A DNA stretch of 25,998 nucleotides from Mobilitalea sp. (lineage in GTDB: Bacteria; Bacillota_A; Clostridia; Lachnospirales; Lachnospiraceae): the NCBI GenBank assembly GCA_029974875.1, contig JARKQP010000537.1:1-25998 (forward strand), in the 5' to 3' direction. Both the position numbers and the translations under genes were made by a program. A model generated the notes under the pieces. It was given only the letters and a program-made list of their open reading frames with translations, was not told the origin of the DNA and did no database searches. Below are positions 7,895-17,136 of the stretch, in pieces; the first letter of the stretch is position 1; each line of letters starts with the position of its first letter.

Positions 7895-8842
7895 ATGAAT
7901 GCAGAAAAAAAAGAAAAAATAAAAGGGCTTGCCAGCAATCTGGTGCCGGTAGTTTCAACAGTCATTGTGGTTGTTTTTTTTCAAATGGTAACAAACGGAA
8001 AATTGCTGACTGCAAATAATATTTCGACACTGACCAATCAAATATTTCCCGTTTTGTTAATCTCACTGGCGGCAGTATTTGTCTATGCCCAGGGAAATAT
8101 GGATGTGTCCATTGGTGCAATGGTAGGGTGTGCGATGCTGTTCGGAACGCTGGTAACCAATGCTGCCGCTTCTCTTCTGGCAGGATTTCTTATAATATTG
8201 TTATTTTGTGCCTTTATTGGTTTTCTGAACGGTATTTTGCAGGCAGGTTTCCGGGAACTTCCGTTCCTGCCCTCACTCTGTATGATGTTTGTGCTGCGGG
8301 CGATTGTTAGCTATGCAGGAAATATCAAAACCTTTAAGATATCGAATGAATATGCCGTCTATGATAACGCGGTACTGAAAATTGTGACGCTGCTGGTGCT
8401 GGGGCTGGTCAGTTATTATCTGTATAACTTTACTAAGATAGGTAAATTCAACAAGGCGATAGGAGGAAACCAGATAGCATGTGAGCAGCTTGGGGTCAGC
8501 CTGTCGAAGTATAAGACCCTGGCCTTCGTCCTGGTAGGCGTCTTCAGTGGTTTTGCAGCCTTCTTCAGTATGGTGAGGACCAGAAGCGTTGTGTCGGAAA
8601 GCGGCTCAGGCTTGGAATTTGACGTTATGATAGCACTTATTTATGGAGGGCTGCCGCTGTCGGGCGGAGTAAAGGCTAAGTTTTCTGCAGCTATTTTCGG
8701 AGCGGTTATCACGACGGTGCTGGGGAACGGAATGATTATGTGGGGGCTTTCGGTGGGCATGGTGGCACTGGTTAAAGCGATTATCTTTATGGTTCTGGTA
8801 TCCGTCAGCTACACAAGAACGAAAGGAACATTTCCAAGATAG
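7895..8842 (+). CDS. Sugar ABC transporter permease (RbsC-like)
   Basis: 315 residues from ATG 7895, which has GGAGGAGG about 5 bases upstream; an in-frame GTG at 7880 overlaps that ribosome site and is unlikely. Eight to ten hydrophobic segments are visible. FVYAQGNMDVSIGAMVGCA and MIALIYGGLPLSGGVKAK correspond to the conserved permease loops of the BPD_transp_2 family; the latter is the ATPase-contacting region. It is the inner-membrane pore partner of the preceding ATPase and probably pairs with the second permease at 10266 rather than forming a homodimer. Confidence 0.92.
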   Translation: MNAEKKEKIKGLASNLVPVVSTVIVVVFFQMVTNGKLLTANNISTLTNQIFPVLLISLAAVFVYAQGNMDVSIGAMVGCAMLFGTLVTNAAASLLAGFLIILLFCAFIGFLNGILQAGFRELPFLPSLCMMFVLRAIVSYAGNIKTFKISNEYAVYDNAVLKIVTLLVLGLVSYYLYNFTKIGKFNKAIGGNQIACEQLGVSLSKYKTLAFVLVGVFSGFAAFFSMVRTRSVVSESGSGLEFDVMIALIYGGLPLSGGVKAKFSAAIFGAVITTVLGNGMIMWGLSVGMVALVKAIIFMVLVSVSYTRTKGTFPR

Positions 8843-8876
8843 GGGATGTTACGAATAAATAAAAAAGGAGAGAAAA

Positions 8877-10133
8877 ATGAAAAAGGTAAAAGGGTTATTA
8901 GCAGGGGTAATGGTACTGATTTTCGCATTCGGGCTTACGGCTTGCGCAGGTTCTGGTGCGGAAAATACGAGTGGAAATACGACGGCGGCTCCCACACAAA
9001 CGGATAAGGAAAGTGCCGGAGACAGTGTGGCTGCAACGGAGGGAGCGGTGGCACAGGATACAGCAGCGGCACCGGTAACGGGAAGTAAATCGAGCCATTT
9101 GGACGGCGGCACCGATCCGCTTCATATTGCTTTCATCATTTACAGCTGGACGGACGATCAGGGTACCTATATCCAGCAATACGGAGATTATCTCCAGGAA
9201 AATTTTAATGTGGAATTTGAGTATGTATCAGCACGGAACACGGCCGAAGAAACGATTGATGCGGTTGAAAGCCTCTGCTCCAAGGGCGTTGACGGTATTA
9301 TTACCGCTAATACACACGGTTTCCAAAGCTGGTCCGCCATCTGTGAAGAATATGGCGTATGGTATAGCATTATGCTCGGACAGCTTGATGATGCGGATGA
9401 CCAGGAATATGCCAAGACCTGCAGCCACTATCTCGGAAGTCTCGGAAACTATGATTATTCTTTCCTTGGCGAGGAATACGCTGCTTTTACGATTGGAAAA
9501 GGTTATGAAAATGTTCTGGTAGCAGGTCCCGCAACTGGAGCAAGTACACAGAGTGATCAGATGATAGCCGCATATACAGCTGCCCTTGATAAGAACGGAG
9601 TAACCTATAAGGTGCTTCAGACATCCTTCACAGAGCTGTTTACAGCAATTGCAGCAGAGCTTGCCGCCAATACCTATGATATGATTTATTGCCCTTTGAG
9701 CATGATGAATTTTGCAGTTGCCAATATCTATGCCAACAATCTGGTGGGAAAGACACAGACAATGGGGCATGGCTTTAGCGAGGATCTTGGAGATGCCTTG
9801 GATGCCGGAGTCGTGGCGATGTTCTCGGATAATATGACAACTGATGTTGGAGTAAACTTTGCTTTAATTGCAAATGCAGTGGAAGGAAACAAATATCCCG
9901 ACTGGCCGAGCGGGGAATGCGTCAATATCAGCGCGCCGACCTTCATTATCAAGTCGGATGAGGATTATCAGGTTTATACGGAACATGTCCGAAATTATGA
10001 GGATAACCCATTCCTGTGCAATGTGGATCAGGTTAAAAATATGATTATGTCCTATAACGGTACGGCTGCCTTTGACGGCATTAAGACCTATATTGAGACC
10101 ATGAGTATCGACAAACTAAAGGAAACAAATTAA
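8877..10133 (+). CDS. Sugar ABC transporter substrate-binding lipoprotein
   Basis: 418 residues with a lipoprotein signal: MKKVKG, hydrophobic core, then lipobox LTAC with the lipidated Cys at residue 23. A low-complexity Ala/Thr/Ser/Gly linker (24-75) tethers the domain to the membrane. The body, from LHIAFIIYSWTDDQGTYIQQYGDYL onward, resembles the type-1 periplasmic-binding fold: DAVESLCSKGVDGIITANT (hinge and ligand region), ASTQSDQMIAAYTAALDKNGV, and a C-terminal segment. AAAGGAGAG precedes ATG. It delivers the ligand to the flanking permeases. The binding site does not reveal the sugar. Confidence 0.93.
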   Translation: MKKVKGLLAGVMVLIFAFGLTACAGSGAENTSGNTTAAPTQTDKESAGDSVAATEGAVAQDTAAAPVTGSKSSHLDGGTDPLHIAFIIYSWTDDQGTYIQQYGDYLQENFNVEFEYVSARNTAEETIDAVESLCSKGVDGIITANTHGFQSWSAICEEYGVWYSIMLGQLDDADDQEYAKTCSHYLGSLGNYDYSFLGEEYAAFTIGKGYENVLVAGPATGASTQSDQMIAAYTAALDKNGVTYKVLQTSFTELFTAIAAELAANTYDMIYCPLSMMNFAVANIYANNLVGKTQTMGHGFSEDLGDALDAGVVAMFSDNMTTDVGVNFALIANAVEGNKYPDWPSGECVNISAPTFIIKSDEDYQVYTEHVRNYEDNPFLCNVDQVKNMIMSYNGTAAFDGIKTYIETMSIDKLKETN

Positions 10134-10164
10134 AAAATATAGCCGGGTCAGTAGACTTGAAAGT

Positions 10165-10192
10165 CCTGCCTGCCATTCACCCCGCAGGCAGG
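10165..10192 (+). repeat. GC-rich intra-operon hairpin
   Basis: Perfect 9-bp stem CCTGCCTGC (10165-10173) and GCAGGCAGG (10184-10192) with a 10-base loop, about 30 bases after the binding-protein stop and 74 bases before the second permease. There is no T-run, so it looks like an mRNA-stabilising or processing stem, often found after binding-protein genes, rather than a full terminator. Confidence 0.65.
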
Positions 10193-10265
10193 AAATAAAA
10201 AACATCCGAAATACATGGGAAAAGCACCTTTTTTCGTGAATCAGGATGTGGGAATGGAGTGAAAT

Positions 10266-11264
10266 ATGAAAAAGAACAGTTTGCCGCAAAGAATTGTAAA
10301 ATCCATTTGTTTGCCGTTAGTGCTGTTCCTGCTGTTCGGGGGGATATCCCTGGCAACTGGAAATGCATTTTTAACGCCGGGCATGCTTTTATATACAATG
10401 AGATTGTCTTGCGTCACAGTTATTATTGCGATGGCAATCAGTTTTCAGATTATTAATGGGGCTTTTGATTTTTCGGCAGGAGCAATCGTATATCTGGCCT
10501 GCATCATTGGAGGTTATACAGCTACCTCACATAAGTACAGCGTTTATGTGATGGCGCTTCTAATCGTTCTTGTTGGAATAGGCCTGGGACTTGTGAATGG
10601 TATTTTATATGTAACGCTGAAACTTCCGCCGATGGTGATTTCGCTGATTACACTGATGGCGTATGAGGCCATTACACAGATTTACCATTCCGGCAAGGGG
10701 ATTATGATTACCACGAAACCACAGTATGCGTTTTTTTCTAAACAGCCCATGATCTTTATCATAGCACTTGTTATGATGGTGTTTTATTGGGGATTGATGA
10801 AATATACGCGCTTTGGCTTTAATGCGAGAGCCCTGTCTTCAGGTCAGAAAATAGCCGTAGATTTCGGTATCAAGGAATTGGGAAATATTTTGGTCCGTTA
10901 TACGGTATTTGGATTATTCCTGGGTGTGGCAGCAGTTTTGTATCTTGGCCAGAATCTGACCGTGGAATGTGCCAAGAATATGGAATCCACTATCGTTATG
11001 TTCTCTGCCATTATGCCGGTTATGATAGGACTTACGCTGGCTCAGTATTCCAATATACCAATTGGTATTTTAATGGGGGTATTCAGCATCCAGTTCATCA
11101 GTGTGGGTTTCACCTGTATGGGAATGGACTCTAATCTTGCCAGCGCAATCACGGGTCTGTTTATTCTGGGCTTCATTGCCTATACAGGTAATCTTCGGCT
11201 GATTACACGGTACTTCCACCGGAAGACGGTGCATGCACAATTGGTGGAGGAATTTGAAAAATAG
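10266..11264 (+). CDS. Second sugar ABC transporter permease (RbsC-like)
   Basis: 332 residues, multi-spanning. ISFQIINGAFDFSAGAIVYLACIIGGY is the counterpart of the RbsC loop before the conserved membrane core, and LGLVNGILYVTLKLPPMVISLITLMAYE is the family's FVTTLG-like helix. ATG has GGAGTG 7 bases upstream. It belongs to the same transport operon although a hairpin separates it from the binding protein. Its stop lies 6 bases from the end of the convergent AraC gene, leaving no room for a separate terminator. Confidence 0.92.
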   Translation: MKKNSLPQRIVKSICLPLVLFLLFGGISLATGNAFLTPGMLLYTMRLSCVTVIIAMAISFQIINGAFDFSAGAIVYLACIIGGYTATSHKYSVYVMALLIVLVGIGLGLVNGILYVTLKLPPMVISLITLMAYEAITQIYHSGKGIMITTKPQYAFFSKQPMIFIIALVMMVFYWGLMKYTRFGFNARALSSGQKIAVDFGIKELGNILVRYTVFGLFLGVAAVLYLGQNLTVECAKNMESTIVMFSAIMPVMIGLTLAQYSNIPIGILMGVFSIQFISVGFTCMGMDSNLASAITGLFILGFIAYTGNLRLITRYFHRKTVHAQLVEEFEK

Positions 11265-11270
11265 CAGTGC

Positions 11271-12386
11271 CTATAAAGAAGAATTTTCCTGTTCCCTGGC
11301 GGTTGTGCGGAATTGTGCAGGCGTAGAAGAATAAGCCTTTTTAAAGATACGGATGAAATAGGTAACATCCTCATATCCGACGGAGGCAGCGATATCATTA
11401 ACCGGTAAGTCCGTATTATGGAGCAAGCTTTTCGCTGTTTCCAGACGGATGCCCTGAAGGGTACTGATAATCGTATTGTTGGTATATTTTTTAAATATTC
11501 TGCTGATATAGGACGGAGAAAGGTAGAAGTTCAAAGCCATGTCGTTCATCGAGAAATCAGCATAATGGGATTGCAGATATAGCAGGAATTTGGGAATATA
11601 ATCGGTTCCGCTGGAGGCCATGCTGGAGATTTTCATGCTGTTTCCGTAGTCTCTTTGGATGATGGAGAAAAAGAGGCCGAGGGTCTGGCTCATAATCTGG
11701 GGATAGAGCGGCTGGCGGTTGCAGTACTCAAACATCAGGCTGTACAGCAATTCCTCGAGAAAATCATTTTTGCAAAGCCGGAACAGCAGGAAGGTATCTG
11801 AGTTCTTTCCGAACAGCACCTTTGTGAAGTAGGTGAAGAGCGGGACATCTGCGCTTAAAAACTGGGAAAGTGTATTACCCATGGCATTCCGTTTTACCAT
11901 GATATTGATGATAACAGAGTCGCTGGCAGAAGTAATGGCATGATACAGGTCAGGAGGGATAATCAGCAAATCGTTTTCCTCAAGGGTGATACGGTCAGAG
12001 GGAGTCTGTGAAGTGCGGTCGGGATAAAACAAATGATGGCAGCTACCCTGGAGTACATAGCAGACCTCCATAAAATCATGGGTATGGCGGAAAGACGGAA
12101 AATAGTTTGTGTGCTTTTTGATGGAAATACCTTCGTTTGACTTAAAGTAGGAAGCGTTGCTTAAATGCGGCCTGCGGGTCTGTTCTGCGGTGGGAGTATT
12201 GTCAAAATAGGAGGCATCCAGAAAGCGGACGGGAGAAAGCCGTGTATCGGATAAATACCGGGGACGGAAATCATCCAGCTCATCCAAAGGCAACAGGCAG
12301 CCGTGTTCCAGGTAGAAGGATTTGTATGCTTTGTCAGCGGGAGAGAGATGGTATAACCAGGTCTTGATTTCCGCGGTTGTAATCAT
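11271..12386 (-). CDS. AraC-family regulator with cupin sensor domain
   Basis: 371 residues. A cupin-like N-terminal sensor contains FPSFRHTHDFMEVCYVLQGSCHHLF and LEENDLLIIPPDLYHAI. The C-terminal 95 residues carry two helix-turn-helix motifs: MNDMALNFYLSPSYISRIFKKY and PVNDIAASVGYEDVTYFIRIFKKAY, followed by STPAQFR. The start is fixed by AAGGAGGTG 5 bases upstream. It converges on the ABC importer and diverges from the glycosidase remnant at 12523, the usual arrangement for a local carbohydrate activator. Both are plausible targets; the inducer is unknown. Confidence 0.95.
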   Translation of the reverse strand: MITTAEIKTWLYHLSPADKAYKSFYLEHGCLLPLDELDDFRPRYLSDTRLSPVRFLDASYFDNTPTAEQTRRPHLSNASYFKSNEGISIKKHTNYFPSFRHTHDFMEVCYVLQGSCHHLFYPDRTSQTPSDRITLEENDLLIIPPDLYHAITSASDSVIINIMVKRNAMGNTLSQFLSADVPLFTYFTKVLFGKNSDTFLLFRLCKNDFLEELLYSLMFEYCNRQPLYPQIMSQTLGLFFSIIQRDYGNSMKISSMASSGTDYIPKFLLYLQSHYADFSMNDMALNFYLSPSYISRIFKKYTNNTIISTLQGIRLETAKSLLHNTDLPVNDIAASVGYEDVTYFIRIFKKAYSSTPAQFRTTAREQENSSL

Positions 12387-12450
12387 GGGGGCACCTCCTT
12401 ATAACGTGTATTTTGTAAAGCGTATCCCTTTAAAAACGAAGATAAACACC

Positions 12451-12472
12451 AGTTTTATTTTATCATAAAACT
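12451..12472. promoter_or_regulatory. Inverted repeat upstream of the AraC gene
   Basis: AGTTTTAT (12451-12458) and ATAAAACT (12465-12472) form a perfect 8-bp inverted repeat in the divergent region between the AraC gene and the glycosidase remnant. It may be an operator; the remaining sequence of the 12387-12522 gap shows nothing else clear. Confidence 0.35.
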
Positions 12473-12522
12473 AGAACATGGGATAGGGAAATTAATCGGA
12501 ATTTTACAGAACAGGAGACAGA

Positions 12523-12893
12523 ATGAAGATTGATAAATGGATTTCAAATCAGACAAACAAGTTGGAGATCAGCTGTGAGGATGGAGGGGTAGAGATCCTT
12601 GGTACTGACGAAAGCTGGAGGAACAGAAACAGCCGGCAGTGAAAATAAAGAAGAACTATTTTGCAAAATACCTTCATGCTTACGGGGATTGCCTGATTTT
12701 TGACCTGTCGCGGAATATGGCGGGGCTTCTGGAATTTGAAGTGAAGGGAAAGACTGGAGATGTAATAGATGTTTTTCCTGCTGAAAAGCTGGATTTGGAA
12801 GGAAATGTAGATCAGTTTGCCAAGGGCTGGGGAATGATTGACACCAGTGAAACCTATATCATTGGCAGGAATGATGTCTGGGAAACTGCGTAG
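12523..12893 (+). pseudogene. Broken N-terminal remnant of a GH78-like glycosidase
   Basis: An ATG at 12523 with AGGAGA upstream opens a 39-codon frame (MKIDKWIS ... GVEILGTDESWRN) that ends at a TGA. A second frame, open from about 12605, gives PAVKIKKNYFAKYLH, LIFDLSRNMAGLLEFEVKG, GDVIDVFPAEKL and TYIIGRNDVWETA, then stops at 12893. Both parts resemble the N-terminal beta-sandwich regions of family 78 glycosidases, where an FDLGRNMAG-like strand and a xxWxxF stretch precede the catalytic barrel. A deletion plus frameshift lies between the parts and the whole catalytic barrel is gone. GC content is closer to the chromosome than to the AT-rich genes that follow. Confidence 0.7.
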
Positions 12894-13066
12894 AGGCAAA
12901 TAGTGAAAAACAGGCATATCCTGTCAGGAAGCTATGGAGCAGATCATATCTGCTAACTTTTTTATAGATAAATTAGGCTAAATGTTCAAGCGTATGCAAA
13001 AGGCAGAATTCCATAGTTATAAGCAAGAATACAAAGTTGTAAACAATATCAAGAAGTTTTAAAATA

Positions 13067-13097
13067 CTGACAAAAGTAATTCAAAAACGGCTATATA
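13067..13097 (+). promoter_or_regulatory. Putative promoter of the rhamnosidase operon
   Basis: CTGACA (13067-13072) and TATATA (13092-13097) with a 19-base spacer, or 18 bases if CTATAT is taken as the -10, about 30 bases before the rhamnosidase start. Plausible but not strong. Confidence 0.4.
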
Positions 13098-13125
13098 AGG
13101 AGAATTACAGTGTTAGGAGGTAGGA

Positions 13126-15552
13126 ATGGGATTAGATAAGCAGCATTGTTGGACTGCAAAATGGATTGAACCTTATCAGCAGAAAACAGTAGATGAACCT
13201 TTATTTACACTGATGGATATGTTTCATAAAACGAAAGAATTAAAACAGGATCCAGTTGAAGAAAGGTTACATAAACCAAAGTATTTAAAAAAGATGTTTG
13301 AAATGAAGGCAGATAAAAAATTGCAAAGCGCCACACTTTATATTACTGCACATGGACTATACCAAGTGAATATAAATGGAAAAGCAGTAACAGAAGCGAT
13401 TTTTACGCCGGATTATACATCTTATGATAAATATTTACAGTATCAGGAATATGATGTGACATCATTAATCATAAAAAAGAATATATGGAGTATTGTACTG
13501 GCTGATGGATGGTATTCAGGAAGAATCAGTATGACGGGAGGAAGTGCCCAATTTGGGAATATGCTTGGAGCTCTTGCAGAGATTGTTTTGGAATATACTG
13601 ATGGGACTGAAGAAAAAATCATTACAGATAAAAATTTTAAATCATCAACAGGAAAATATGTATACAGTGATATTTTCATTGGTGAAAAGCAAGATTTCAG
13701 ACTCGAAAAAGAAAATTGGCAGATAGAAAGAACTGTAGATAGCTGGGACTTGGTAGAAGAGGTAGAATATGATTTTCATAATTTAGTTTTACAGTCCGCA
13801 CCACAGGTGGTTAGAAAAGAAGTAATTACAGCAAAAAAACAGTGGATAGAGGGAGATTCACTAATTGTCGATTTTGGGCAGGTAATCGCTGGAAGAATTA
13901 GGATGGTGGCAGAGCTTGGATCTGGAGAAGAAATTCGAATTGAACATTCAGAAATACTTGACCATGATGGAAAGTTTTTGACAAATATTGTAGGGAGAAA
14001 TAAAGAGCAAACGGATATTTTTGTTGGAGATGGAAAAAGAAGAGAGATGGAACCTGATTTTACTTTTCATGGGTTTCGATATGTGAAAATTTCTGGTGGA
14101 CATAAGGCAGTGGAGATTGAGAGCATTCAGGCAATTGTAATTTATTCAGATTTAAAAAAGACCGGTCACCTGGTCACTTCCAATAAAAAAATCAATCAGC
14201 TAATCAGGAATATTGAATGGAGTCAGAAAGGAAATATGCTATCTATTCCAACTGATTGTCCTCAGCGGGAAAGATTAGGATGGACAGGGGACATTCAGAT
14301 ATTTGCAGATACAGCCACATTTTTTATGGATGTAGAAAATTTTCTTGTGCGTTGGCTGGAAAGTGTAAAAGCAGATCAGCAGGAAAACGGAGAGATACCA
14401 GATTATTGTCCAGTGCCGAAGGATTATTTCACGACACGTTCAAAAGAAAGGGGGAATTCATCTGCCGGCTGGGGCGATGCCATTATAATTGTACCGTGGA
14501 CACTATATGAACGATATGGAAACAAAGAAGTATTGGAATCTTCTTATAATGCAATGGTTCGTTGGCATAATTTTGGAAAGGGAAGCGCAGCTGGTGAGAA
14601 AGAAGGGGAAGAACGGTTCATCTGGGATACGAAATTCCATTATGGGGACTGGATGTTTCCGAGTGTTATGAGTGAAAAAGGACCATTTTTAACAGCAAAG
14701 TTAACAATGGCGATTGTAGGAACAGCCTTCTTGGCTTATTCTAGCGAATTACTAGCTAAAGTTGCGCAGGTATTAGGGAAGGGAGAGGATGCAAAACTAT
14801 ACCAGGAATATTCTAAACAGGTAAAAATGGCATTTCGGAATAAGTTCTGGCAAGAGGATCGCCTGACAGCAGATTTTCAAGGGTGTTACGTATTGGCAAT
14901 TGCGTTTAATCTATTGGAGGAAGCTCAGAAATCAAAGGCAGTGGATCGACTGGTTGCCTTGATTCAAGAAAATGGCCAGAGATTAGATACTGGATTTGTT
15001 TCAGTTCGATATCTTCTTGATGTTTTATCAGAAAATAACAATCACGATCTGGCAGTAAAGCTTTTATTTCAGGAGAAGTGTCCTTCCTGGTTATATGAAG
15101 TAAATCATGGAGCAACAACAATATGGGAGTCCTGGGATGCGGTGAAACCGGATGGAACCATTGGAAAAGAATCATTCAACCATTATGCAATTGGATGTGT
15201 AGGAGACTGGTTGGTACGCAATGTTGGCGGACTGGCTGTAAAAAAACCAGGATTTGAAGAATTTTTTATCTCAATAAAAGAGATAGAAAATATTACAAGT
15301 TCAGAACTTTCATATGAGACAAAATATGGTGAGATTAAAATTGACTGGGCAAAAAAATCGGAATTTTATGATGTAAATATTAAGGTACCTGCTGGTACGA
15401 ATGCATTTTTCAATATGGACAATGTAGAAAAGCTATATGAAGATGAGCTCAGTAATGAATTTATATCAGAAATCTTTGTATTAAAAAATAAAAAATTCAT
15501 ATCACTTGTACCAGGCAGCTATTCATTTAAAATGGTTTGTTTGGGAAAATAG
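13126..15552 (+). CDS. Alpha-L-rhamnosidase, GH78, cytoplasmic
   Basis: 808 residues without a signal peptide. It should remove terminal alpha-L-rhamnose from imported oligosaccharides. N-terminal beta-sandwich domains run to about residue 345 (ATLYITAHGLYQVNINGKAV, DYTSYDKYLQYQ, DFGQVIAGRIRM). The (alpha/alpha)6 barrel begins with IPTDCPQRERLGWTGD: Asp377, Glu382 and Asp389 have the spacing of the acid residues Asp567, Glu572 and Asp579 of Bacillus RhaB, Glu382 being the predicted general acid. TTIWESWDA (Glu668) supplies the predicted general base, and a C-terminal beta-domain follows. All four catalytic acids are present, so the gene looks functional. AGGAGGTAGG precedes ATG. The MFS gene follows after 10 bases. 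Its codons are markedly AT-rich. Confidence 0.93.
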   Translation: MGLDKQHCWTAKWIEPYQQKTVDEPLFTLMDMFHKTKELKQDPVEERLHKPKYLKKMFEMKADKKLQSATLYITAHGLYQVNINGKAVTEAIFTPDYTSYDKYLQYQEYDVTSLIIKKNIWSIVLADGWYSGRISMTGGSAQFGNMLGALAEIVLEYTDGTEEKIITDKNFKSSTGKYVYSDIFIGEKQDFRLEKENWQIERTVDSWDLVEEVEYDFHNLVLQSAPQVVRKEVITAKKQWIEGDSLIVDFGQVIAGRIRMVAELGSGEEIRIEHSEILDHDGKFLTNIVGRNKEQTDIFVGDGKRREMEPDFTFHGFRYVKISGGHKAVEIESIQAIVIYSDLKKTGHLVTSNKKINQLIRNIEWSQKGNMLSIPTDCPQRERLGWTGDIQIFADTATFFMDVENFLVRWLESVKADQQENGEIPDYCPVPKDYFTTRSKERGNSSAGWGDAIIIVPWTLYERYGNKEVLESSYNAMVRWHNFGKGSAAGEKEGEERFIWDTKFHYGDWMFPSVMSEKGPFLTAKLTMAIVGTAFLAYSSELLAKVAQVLGKGEDAKLYQEYSKQVKMAFRNKFWQEDRLTADFQGCYVLAIAFNLLEEAQKSKAVDRLVALIQENGQRLDTGFVSVRYLLDVLSENNNHDLAVKLLFQEKCPSWLYEVNHGATTIWESWDAVKPDGTIGKESFNHYAIGCVGDWLVRNVGGLAVKKPGFEEFFISIKEIENITSSELSYETKYGEIKIDWAKKSEFYDVNIKVPAGTNAFFNMDNVEKLYEDELSNEFISEIFVLKNKKFISLVPGSYSFKMVCLGK

Positions 15553-15562
15553 GAGGAGAAAA

Positions 15563-16771
15563 ATGGAAAAATTAAAAAGAAAAATTGGTATTTGGGTTTT
15601 AGTTGCGCTTACACTAAGTCCATTGGTTATTACTTCTGCATTTGGAGCAATCATCGGATATTTTGTAAAGGATGGTGTCCCAGTTTCTAGAATTCAGTTA
15701 ATTGCTACGATTCCAAACTTTGGTATTTTGTTATTTTCATTAATAGTTGGTCGTTTGTCAATGTCATTTCCAGTAAAACGTTTGGGACAGATCGGTTTGT
15801 TATTGATTGCAACAGGTGGGCTTTTGCCGATTCTTTTGCATTCAAGTGTAACGCAGCTTTTGGTATGTGCTTTCATTATGGGTATTGGATTAGGGTTTAC
15901 TGGAAATGTAGCACCTACATTAACCTCAAGGTATTTTGAAGGGGAAGAACGTTTATCAGTCATGGGAGCAAATACTGCATTTAACAGCCTCGGTCGTATG
16001 TTTATGGTTATGGTTGGTGGATATCTTGGCGCGACACATTGGTATAATACATACTGGGTATTTGTAATAGTTTTAATCGCATTTATCATTTTCACTATTT
16101 GTATACCATATGAAAAACCAGAAACTTCACAACATACAGAAAAAGATGCGAAAGAACGGACATCCATGGTACAGTCTTTAAGAGAATTAAGTGGTTATGT
16201 ATTTTTAGTGGCAATCTGTTCTTTTATGGTATCTTTCTTCTATTCTGTTTATCCAACTAATCTTTCTATTATCGTTGGAACAAAAAATTTAGGAAGTACA
16301 CAAGTTGCAAGTCTTATTCAGGGATTAGGAACAATTGGTGGGCTCGTTGCCGGTTTTACCATGAAATATTCAAAAAGGGCATTGAAAAATATGATTCTTC
16401 CAATTGGTTATTTAATTACCGGAGCTGCATTCTTATGTATTTTATATAGCAATAATTCAATTGTTTTAATTGTTGCATCCATGTTTACTAATATCGGAAC
16501 ATCATTCATTTTTGCGACATTACCATTTATGGTATCCATTTTATCAAATCCAAAAAGAATTGCTTTGGGAATGGCAGTTATGGGTACATTAAACTCTTTA
16601 GGAAAAACGATCTGTCCGATTGTTCTTGGATGGTTCCATATTGCAGCAGGAGAACAGCAGTTTTTGGTAGGAGGAATTGGATTCCTTGCAATTGGCGGTG
16701 TTATATTGGTAACGAACTTTGGAAAACTTGTTCAGGAGAATAAATTTAACAGAGAGCTGGCTACACACTAA
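15563..16771 (+). CDS. MFS transporter, likely sugar or oligosaccharide carrier
   Basis: 402 residues from ATG 15563, chosen because AGGAGGAGA lies directly upstream and just after the rhamnosidase stop; the longer in-frame start at 15506 overlaps the rhamnosidase. Twelve hydrophobic segments are visible, in two halves separated by a charged loop (KPETSQHTEKDAKERTS). LIVGRLSMSFPVKRLGQIG matches the MFS motif between helices 2 and 3, and a weaker copy (AGFTMKYSKRALKNM) lies in the second half. Close coupling to the rhamnosidase suggests import of a rhamnose-containing oligosaccharide; the substrate is inferred. Confidence 0.92.
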   Translation: MEKLKRKIGIWVLVALTLSPLVITSAFGAIIGYFVKDGVPVSRIQLIATIPNFGILLFSLIVGRLSMSFPVKRLGQIGLLLIATGGLLPILLHSSVTQLLVCAFIMGIGLGFTGNVAPTLTSRYFEGEERLSVMGANTAFNSLGRMFMVMVGGYLGATHWYNTYWVFVIVLIAFIIFTICIPYEKPETSQHTEKDAKERTSMVQSLRELSGYVFLVAICSFMVSFFYSVYPTNLSIIVGTKNLGSTQVASLIQGLGTIGGLVAGFTMKYSKRALKNMILPIGYLITGAAFLCILYSNNSIVLIVASMFTNIGTSFIFATLPFMVSILSNPKRIALGMAVMGTLNSLGKTICPIVLGWFHIAAGEQQFLVGGIGFLAIGGVILVTNFGKLVQENKFNRELATH

Positions 16772-16816
16772 TACAGTGAAATATTATTTTAGTCAATCAA
16801 TGAGAAAGTGTATAGG

Positions 16817-17071
16817 ATGTTAGTAAATAAGTTATGTTTATATGAAAGCCGTGATGATGTATTTTTAACTACATATATATTAGATGATTCGGTGGAATTG
16901 TATAATGGAATAGCTCGTCCTGCTGTGCTGATTTGTCCGGGCGGGGGATACATGTCATGTTCGACACGTGAAGCAGAGCCGGTAGCTTTAAGGTTTGCTT
17001 CAATGGGATATCATGCATTTGTGCTTAATTACTCAGTATATAGAGAGGGAGGTGCTTTCCCGAAGGAGTAG
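16817..17071 (+). pseudogene. Truncated alpha/beta-hydrolase (esterase), N-terminal fragment
   Basis: About 85 codons, from ATG 16817 or GTG 16808; neither has a good ribosome site. RPAVLICPGGGYMSCS carries the oxyanion-hole Gly-Gly-Gly-Tyr and REAEPVALRFASMGYHAFVLNYSVY is the typical next helix and strand of acetyl-xylan/feruloyl-esterase-like hydrolases. Intact relatives are roughly 250-300 residues. This one stops at FPKE, before the GxSxG nucleophile and the rest of the triad, so it should be inactive. It lies between the MFS gene and sulfatase 1 and suggests the ancestral pathway also removed acyl groups. Confidence 0.75.
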
Positions 17072-17136
17072 TAAATTATAAATAATATAATAAAAAAATA
17101 TAGCAATAAATCTAATAGACATAGGAGTCGAAGGTT

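Noticed and set aside
12985..12998. Catabolite-repression (cre)-like sequence TTCAAGCGTATGCA before the rhamnosidase
   Set aside because: About 10 of 14 positions fit, but the near-invariant G at position 2 is missing; a similar weak match at 12414-12428 shows the background rate.
15506..15562. Upstream start for the MFS gene overlapping the rhamnosidase
   Set aside because: The ATG at 15563 has a near-perfect AGGAGG site; the longer version has none and adds polar residues before the first helix.
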